From: JBBQWZ01 sp038210135
GTDB taxonomy: Bacteria; Acidobacteriota; Terriglobia; Bryobacterales; Bryobacteraceae
Direction of reading: 5' to 3'
Length of the DNA: 64,000 bases
Assembly: GCA_038210135.1 (NCBI GenBank)
Contig: JBBQWZ010000012.1
Coordinates: 61,491-125,490, forward strand
The notes under the pieces were generated by a model. It searched no databases, was not told the DNA's origin, and was given only the letters and a program-made list of their open reading frames with translations. The translations under genes were made by a program, and so were the position numbers. Numbering within the stretch: the stretch's first letter is position 1; every line of letters begins with the position of its first letter. Shown here one piece after another: positions 59,194 to 64,000 of the stretch.

Positions 59194-60090
59194 TTAGTCG
59201 CCGCGGGGCGTGTAGAAAGGCGTTTTCTCGTAGGATTCGTCGGCGTAGCGGGAGCGATTGCCGCGCTGCCGGGCACCGGGCCATTCGAGGCGCATGTCTT
59301 TGCAAACTTCGTCCAGCATCTCGACCGTCGCGACACGAGTTTCCATGGCGAAGCAGGTGAGCAGCAGATTGTCCGAGATCGAATTCAGGAGACGCGGAAT
59401 TCCCTGGGCGCGGACATGAATTTCGCGCAGTAATTCTTCCGAGAAAATGGTTTGGTTTTCGACGCCCGCCTTGGCGAAGCGCGAATTGAGGTATTCAATC
59501 GCTTCGGTTTCAGAGAACGGATGCAGATTGCAGCGGAGCACAATACGCTGCTTCAACTGGCGCAGGTTCGGCGCATCGAGCTTGCGATCGAATTCGGGCT
59601 GGCCGGCGAGAATGATTTGCAGCAGCTTGCCGCGGCGGTTTTCGAGGTTACCGAGGAGGCGAATTTCTTCGAGCACTTCCCATTCGAGGTTGTGCGCTTC
59701 GTCCACGATCAGGACGGTGGTGCGGCCTTCCGTGGCCTGTTGCAGCAGCAGATGGTTGAGGGCGAAAAGCACTTCGGTTTTCGAGGTGCGCTCACAGCGC
59801 AAATCCAGATCGTAGGCGATCATTTCGAAAAACTGATCCGAGGTAATTCGCGAATTAAAAATGAATGCGAACTCGACATACTGCGCTTCGAGATAATCGC
59901 GCAAGCATTCGAGCATCGTGGTTTTGCCGGTTCCGACTTCACCCGTCAGTACGATGAATCCCTTACGACTCTGTACGCCGTAGACCAGATTCGCCAGCGC
60001 TTCCTCGTGTTGGTCGCTCCGAAAGAGAAAAGCCGGATCGGGACTTAGGCTGAACGGGCTTTCCTCGAAACCAAAAAAAGAGTTGTACAT
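59194..60090 (-). CDS. AAA ATPase of the ExeA/GspA type
   Basis: 298 aa from ATG 60090. N-terminal FFGFEESPFSLSPDPAFLFR is the ExeA signature. Walker A FIVLTGEVGTGKTTMLECLR, Walker B TTVLIVDEAHNLEWEVLEEI, sensor region LLQIILAGQPEFDRKLDAPN. ExeA-like ATPases help to assemble secretion or polysaccharide-export machinery at the membrane. No secretion gene is adjacent. It follows TolC's start by 45 bases on the same strand and is likely in its transcript. Confidence 0.88.
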   Translation of the reverse strand: MYNSFFGFEESPFSLSPDPAFLFRSDQHEEALANLVYGVQSRKGFIVLTGEVGTGKTTMLECLRDYLEAQYVEFAFIFNSRITSDQFFEMIAYDLDLRCERTSKTEVLFALNHLLLQQATEGRTTVLIVDEAHNLEWEVLEEIRLLGNLENRRGKLLQIILAGQPEFDRKLDAPNLRQLKQRIVLRCNLHPFSETEAIEYLNSRFAKAGVENQTIFSEELLREIHVRAQGIPRLLNSISDNLLLTCFAMETRVATVEMLDEVCKDMRLEWPGARQRGNRSRYADESYEKTPFYTPRGD

Positions 60091-60549
60091 TTTGCAGGAC
60101 CTTTTCTGCTGACCCAACTTCTACGGCTCGCGTCGCAGTGATCGCTGCCGTCTACGCAAAGAACCTGGATCGCCGATTTGGAGGGTCGCGCCCTCTCTTC
60201 TTATCGACTTCACGATAGTATCACGTAAGTTTGTGCGCCGGAAATGGCTTTAGAGGTATGGAACCATGAGCATACGCCTCCATCAAGAGTACTGGAGAAC
60301 GCTACCAAGAAGCTTTGATCCCTGGCACATGGCGGTTGTTTCGCCAGGTCTGTTCGACATCGCGGGAAACGTTACGGGGATTTCCTATGGACGAATTGGG
60401 TCTAGGCGACCTAAAGAACTCAACTTACGCGTATGTACGATCCGGAACAGTCCCGATTCCGCTCCGGCCGGGATTGGGCTGTGGAATGGCGGGTTCGAGG
60501 CCGCGCGTTAGGCCAAGCGGGGTCGCCAACGGCTGCCACCGATGCTAGG
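60091..60549. other. Gene-free region between divergent genes
   Basis: 459 bases between the ExeA-like and CxxCH/toroid genes. It should contain both promoters. A short hairpin GAGGG-TCGCG-CCCTC lies at about 60182-60196. No repeat of families P1-P4 is present. Small open frames exist but none has a ribosome site or recognisable product. Confidence 0.5.
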
Positions 60550-61650
60550 ATGCAAAACATGCGCCGCGTTGGAATCTACCTCTTTCTCCTGTCTGGATCC
60601 GTCAGTTTGGCATCGTCGGCGGACTGGAATCCACGGCTTGCCGCGGAGTATCTGGACGGCCGCCAGAAAGAATGGTTCGCGTGGAAGCCGGCAGCCAAAC
60701 AGGGCGGACCCTGCATTTCGTGCCACACCGGCGTCTCGTACCTGATGGCGCGGCCGCTGTTGCGCACGGCGTTGGGCGAGTCGGGGCCGACGGCGTACGA
60801 GACCGGGCTCTATGAGTCTTTGCGATCGCGCAACGCGGACGCTCCGGCGAAGGAAGTTGCGAATGCGTTGAAGAACGATCCTGGAGCATCGCAATCGCAA
60901 GGGGTGGAATCGGTGATGGCCGCGCTGTTCTTTGCGCGGGAGAGCGGTCCGGATGCTCCGATGAGCGCGTCGGCGAAACAGGCGTTTGACCGCATGTGGA
61001 GCTTGTCGATCCGCGAAGGCGATCCGGCGGGAGCGTGGTCGTGGTTCAATCTGCGGCTGGATCCGTGGGAGATGCCGGAGTCGCGGTTCTTCGGAGCGAC
61101 GTTGGCGGCGATGGCGGTTGGGTCCACTCCGACGGCGTATCGCAACCAGCCGGAAGTCGCCGAGAGGATCGGTGCATTGCTGGGATATCTGGCGCGTACC
61201 CAAGGCTCGCAATCGCTCCACAATCGACTGATGCTGCTCTGGGCTGCGACGCGTCTTCCAGCGGCGATGGATTCCGCGGCGCGGAAGAAGGTTGTTGAAG
61301 AGGTGATGGCGAAGCAGAGTGCCGACGGCGGGTGGAGTCTGCAAGCGCTGGGACCATGGCAGGAACACGCGGATGCGCCTCCGTCGAAGGGCAGCAACTC
61401 CTATGCGACGGCGTTCGCGTCGTTTGTTTTGCGGGAAGCGGGAGTACGCGCGTCCGACGTCAGACTCGCCAAAGGACTCAACTGGCTTCGCGCTCATCAG
61501 GACAAGTCGGGCTCCTGGGCGGCTTCGTCGATGAACAAGAAGTACGACGAGCCGATGCAAGCTGGGTTCATGCGTGATGCCGCAACGGCATTTGCGGTGA
61601 TGGCGCTGGTCGAGCGCACTCCGGCATCGGCTGGCGGTCGCGCCGAATAA
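60550..61650 (+). CDS. Exported alpha/alpha-toroid (squalene cyclase-like) protein with CxxCH motif
   Basis: 366 aa from ATG 60550; ATG 60559 (MRRVGIYLFLLSGSVSLAS) is equally plausible with TAGGA before it. After the signal peptide, GGPCISCHTGVSYLMARPLL has a CxxCH haem-binding motif. The rest has the repeating helix pairs of a terpenoid cyclase/prenyltransferase toroid, for example KQSADGGWSLQALGPWQEHA and GLNWLRAHQDKSGSWAASSM. The catalytic DXDD of squalene-hopene cyclase is absent, so cyclase activity is unlikely. It may be a periplasmic c-type cytochrome-like protein. Confidence 0.78.
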   Translation: MQNMRRVGIYLFLLSGSVSLASSADWNPRLAAEYLDGRQKEWFAWKPAAKQGGPCISCHTGVSYLMARPLLRTALGESGPTAYETGLYESLRSRNADAPAKEVANALKNDPGASQSQGVESVMAALFFARESGPDAPMSASAKQAFDRMWSLSIREGDPAGAWSWFNLRLDPWEMPESRFFGATLAAMAVGSTPTAYRNQPEVAERIGALLGYLARTQGSQSLHNRLMLLWAATRLPAAMDSAARKKVVEEVMAKQSADGGWSLQALGPWQEHADAPPSKGSNSYATAFASFVLREAGVRASDVRLAKGLNWLRAHQDKSGSWAASSMNKKYDEPMQAGFMRDAATAFAVMALVERTPASAGGRAE

Positions 61651-61755
61651 TTCCGCCTAGGCGGTGTCGTCCGTTTCGGCGGCAACGGCAGGGGTAGGGC
61701 TTCCCGGCTGAAGCGGTTTGCGCTTGCCACGATACTTTCCGTTAAGATTGGTTCT

Positions 61756-62163
61756 GTGAGTTTTGAAATTGGACAGCGTTCCGTCGAGGGTGTGACGATT
61801 TTCAAGCTGGACGGCCGGCTGACGGTCGGGGTGGCGGACACGATCCGCGACCGCGTGCTGGCGGAGCTAGCAAACGGCAATACGAAGTTCGTCATGGACC
61901 TCGCCGATCTCTCTTATATCGATTCGACCGGTTTGGGCAGTCTGGTGATGTGCTACACAGCCGCGCAAAAGCAGAATGGCGCGGTGAAGCTGCTGAACCT
62001 CAACAAGCGCAATATCGAGCTGCTCTACCTAACCAAGCTGCACACGATTTTCGAGACGTTCAGCGATGAGCACGATGCCGTGAATAGTTTCTTTCCGGAT
62101 CGTAAGATTCAGCGCTTCGACATTCTCAATTTCGTGCAGGAACACGAAAAAGATCAATCGTAA
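61756..62163 (+). CDS. STAS domain anti-sigma factor antagonist
   Basis: 135 aa from GTG 61756. A SpoIIAA-like STAS domain: VEGVTIFKLDGRLTVGVADT, then FVMDLADLSYIDSTGLGSLV with the phosphorylatable serine in DSTGLG. The C-terminal 30 residues extend beyond the core. It probably releases a sigma factor from an anti-sigma kinase; no RsbW-like kinase or sigma gene is adjacent. Confidence 0.9.
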   Translation: MSFEIGQRSVEGVTIFKLDGRLTVGVADTIRDRVLAELANGNTKFVMDLADLSYIDSTGLGSLVMCYTAAQKQNGAVKLLNLNKRNIELLYLTKLHTIFETFSDEHDAVNSFFPDRKIQRFDILNFVQEHEKDQS

Positions 62164-62420
62164 GCGTGACTGGTGGGATCCCCTTGCTTACGCTCGTGGA
62201 GTCCCGTCGCTTACGCTTGGGGTTCAAGTTAGTAGAACGATGTTAGTCGCCGCGAGTGGAGGAGTCCCGTCGCTTACGCTCGGGGTTCAAGCCAGGAGTG
62301 CGGTTGTAATTCGCCTCAAGAGGAGAAGTCCGCTCCCTTACGGTCGCGGTTCGGTGCTGAGCGCTTTGTGGTTCACTTTGGTGAACGCGACCGGATGGCC
62401 GCGCTCGTTTATCCGGCGGC
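62164..62420 (+). repeat. Array of four P1 hairpin repeats
   Basis: P1 cores at 62180-62199 (no TTCAA tail, likely truncated), 62203-62222, 62266-62285 and 62330-62349. The last is of the CCGC/GCGG subtype with a TTCGGT tail; all point the same way, between the convergent STAS and thiC genes. This is the densest P1 cluster in the window. Confidence 0.9.
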
Positions 62421-63821
62421 TTAGTCGCCCGCGGCGTGAGCCGGGTGGCGCTTACCGATTTCGATCTGCATTAGCACGTCGCGCGCTTGCTCCTCGGTGA
62501 ATTCCTGCGTCTTTGTGGAGTGATTCATGGAGCAGAACTTCGGCCCGCACATCGAGCAGAAAGCCGCGTCCTTGAATCCTTCCTCAGGCAAGGTTTCGTC
62601 GTGATACGCCTGCGCGGTTGCCGGATCGAGTGACAGCGCAAACTGCTTCTTCCAATCGAACGAGAAGCGCGCGCGGGAGAGTTCGTCGTCGCGATCGCGA
62701 GCGCCAGGACGATGCCGCGCGATGTCGGCGGCGTGGGCGGCGATTTTGTAGGCGATGATGCCCTGCTTGACATCCTCACGATTCGGCAGACCGAGATGTT
62801 CTTTGGGCGTGACGTAGCAGAGCATGGAGGCTCCGTACCAGCCGATCATGGCGGCTCCGATGGCGGAGGTGATGTGGTCGTAACCGGGGGCGATGTCGGT
62901 GACGAGAGGCCCGAGCGTGTAGAACGGCGCCTCGTAGCACATCTCGCGTTCCTTCTCGACCTGCATCTGGATCTGGTCCATCGGGATGTGGCCGGGTCCT
63001 TCGATCATCACCTGTACGTCGTACTGCCAGGCCTTCTGCGTGAGCTCGCCGAGCGTCTTGAGTTCCGCGAACTGCGCGGCGTCGCTGGCGTCGGCAATCG
63101 AGCCGGGGCGCAAGCCGTCGCCGAGCGAGAAGCTGACATCGTGCTTCTGAAAGATTTTGCAGATGCGATCGAAATGCTCGTAGAGGAAATTCTGCTTGTG
63201 GTTCTTGACCATCCATTCGGCGAGAATGGCCCCGCCGCGGCTGACGATGCCAGTGATGCGCTTGGTGGTCAGCGGAATGTATTGGACCAGCACGCCGGCA
63301 TGGATGGTCATGTAATCGACGCCTTGCTCGGCTTGCTCTTCGATGACTTCGAGCATCACGTCGATGTTCAGGTCTTCGACGCGGCGCACGCGGGAGAGGG
63401 CTTCGTAGAGCGGCACGGTACCGATCGGCACCGGCGAATCCTTGATGATAGCCTTGCGGATCAGGGGAATGTCGCCGCCGGTCGAGAGATCCATGACGGT
63501 GTCGGCGCCGAATTCGACCGCGTAGCGCAGCTTGCCCAACTCTTCATCGATATTTGAAGTGGTTGAGGAATTTCCGATATTCGCGTTGATTTTGCAGGTG
63601 GACGCAACGCCGATACACATCGGCTCGAGGTTCGAGTGGTTGACGTTCGCGGGAATGATGAGGCGTCCGCGGGCGATTTCGTCGCGAATCAATTCGGGAG
63701 CCAACCGTTCGCGGCGGGCCACGTATTCCATTTCTTCGGTGATCACCCCTTTGCGGGCGTAATGCATCTGCGAGCGATTGGCGTCGTTTGCGCGCTTCGC
63801 GATCCAGGGGGTACGGTCCAT
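62421..63821 (-). CDS. thiC: Phosphomethylpyrimidine synthase ThiC
   Basis: 466 aa. It rearranges aminoimidazole ribotide into HMP phosphate for thiamine, using a radical SAM mechanism. Motifs: NHSNLEPMCIGVASTCKINA and NIGNSSTTSNIDEELGKL, DVMLEVIEEQAEQGVDYMTI with HAGVL, MIEGPGHIPMDQIQMQVEKE, PLVTDIAPGYDHITSAIGAA and the C-terminal iron-sulfur motif FCSMCGPKFCSM (CxxCxxxxC). It is the shorter form lacking the plant/gammaproteobacterial N-terminal domain. Upstream shows no TPP riboswitch by eye. Confidence 0.96.
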   Translation of the reverse strand: MDRTPWIAKRANDANRSQMHYARKGVITEEMEYVARRERLAPELIRDEIARGRLIIPANVNHSNLEPMCIGVASTCKINANIGNSSTTSNIDEELGKLRYAVEFGADTVMDLSTGGDIPLIRKAIIKDSPVPIGTVPLYEALSRVRRVEDLNIDVMLEVIEEQAEQGVDYMTIHAGVLVQYIPLTTKRITGIVSRGGAILAEWMVKNHKQNFLYEHFDRICKIFQKHDVSFSLGDGLRPGSIADASDAAQFAELKTLGELTQKAWQYDVQVMIEGPGHIPMDQIQMQVEKEREMCYEAPFYTLGPLVTDIAPGYDHITSAIGAAMIGWYGASMLCYVTPKEHLGLPNREDVKQGIIAYKIAAHAADIARHRPGARDRDDELSRARFSFDWKKQFALSLDPATAQAYHDETLPEEGFKDAAFCSMCGPKFCSMNHSTKTQEFTEEQARDVLMQIEIGKRHPAHAAGD

Positions 63822-63868
63822 GGGCTAATTATAGCGGGGTATGTTCGGGGAATCGCGCTGGACTCTTG

Positions 63869-63938
63869 TCTCACGCAAGATGAGCCTGAAGGTGGGGATG
63901 GATTCTCACGCAAGATGAGCCTGGAGAGGGGATGGATC
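63869..63938. repeat. 35-bp tandem repeat upstream of thiC
   Basis: TCTCACGCAAGATGAGCCTG occurs at 63869-63888 and 63904-63923, each followed by a similar GGTGGGGATGGAT or AGAGGGGATGGAT stretch; period 35. It lies in the region upstream of thiC (reverse strand). Confidence 0.85.
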
Positions 63939-64000
63939 GGGATGCTGGGGATTGGTCATCAGCATGGACGATACGGAAGCGGGGAGCCTGGAGCAGATTC

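Noticed and set aside
60266..60511. 81-codon open frame in the gap before the toroid gene
   Set aside because: No ribosome site, no recognised motif, and two other overlapping frames are equally open.
62164..62420. P1 array as a simple rho-independent terminator
   Set aside because: The stems are short and no T-tract follows; P1 also occurs inside the acs coding region, where termination would not be tolerated.
63822..64000. TPP riboswitch upstream of thiC
   Set aside because: The conserved CTGAGA and the matching downstream box were not found by eye. The region continues beyond the window.
1..64000. tRNA or rRNA genes
   Set aside because: No stretch with tRNA T-loop (GTTCRANNC in a cloverleaf context) and CCA-end pattern was found. 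GGTTCAA in P1 tails resembles a T-loop but lacks the remaining arms.

Overview
The window reads as ordinary chromosome of an acidobacterium, most like the Bryobacterales/Solibacter group. This is inferred from high GC content, an acidobacterial-type duplicated MacB/FtsX permease (18902-21310), many secreted peptidases and hydrolases of the kinds common in that group, and dense short palindromic repeats between genes. No rRNA, tRNA, CRISPR array, complete transposase or prophage gene was seen.

Layout. 24-8996 (+): rlmB, a DUF4159 protein, then a tightly packed collinear run of gamma-glutamyltransferase, TIM-barrel isomerase, asnS, arginase, ddl and an S41 protease, several with ATGA or zero-base junctions. 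9399-13601 (-): rpoD behind dnaG, plus an O-methyltransferase. 13704-18767: a small protein, an adhesin-like protein, an M20 peptidase, mtaB and an orphan fliM. 18902-33626: permease, nucleoside hydrolase, degenerate GGDEF protein, SDR, DJ-1/PfpI protein, an ABC exporter whose permease is fused to an amidohydrolase, a very large C45-type hydrolase, rhomboid protease and class II aldolase. 34305-36374: acs.

An accessory stretch follows (about 36375-43660). It holds a DUF104/DUF5678 protein paired with a retropepsin-like protease, a displaced 3' remnant of an acs gene split by a 150-bp MITE, a DUF4276 (Toprim-like) plus AAA ATPase pair that looks like a defence module, two inverted copies of a 65-residue membrane protein, a methyltransferase, an SDR and a BrnT/BrnA toxin-antitoxin pair. 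Then comes 43685-51908 (-): a glycosyltransferase, a HEAT-repeat protein and the housekeeping run ispE-prs-rplY-pth-rpsF-rpsR-rplI, with apt upstream. 51947-63821: polysaccharide deacetylase, fused indolepyruvate:ferredoxin oxidoreductase, thioesterase, class IV aminotransferase, TolC, an ExeA-like ATPase, a CxxCH/toroid protein, a STAS protein and thiC.

The most striking feature is a set of interspersed hairpin repeats. Family P1 (about 19 copies) has a 20-nt core with 4-base complementary ends and a TTAC-type loop; both stems change in compensating pairs between copies. Two P1 copies lie in frame inside acs and add about 47 codons. P2 (9 copies) is a TGGCATAGGCC/GGCCTGTGCA hairpin, P3 (4 copies) a GTGCTC/GAGCAC hairpin, and P4 (3 copies) a covarying TGCGTCAA/TTGACGCA hairpin confined to the accessory stretch. 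Readings were made by eye; family names rest on recognised motifs, not on database searches.
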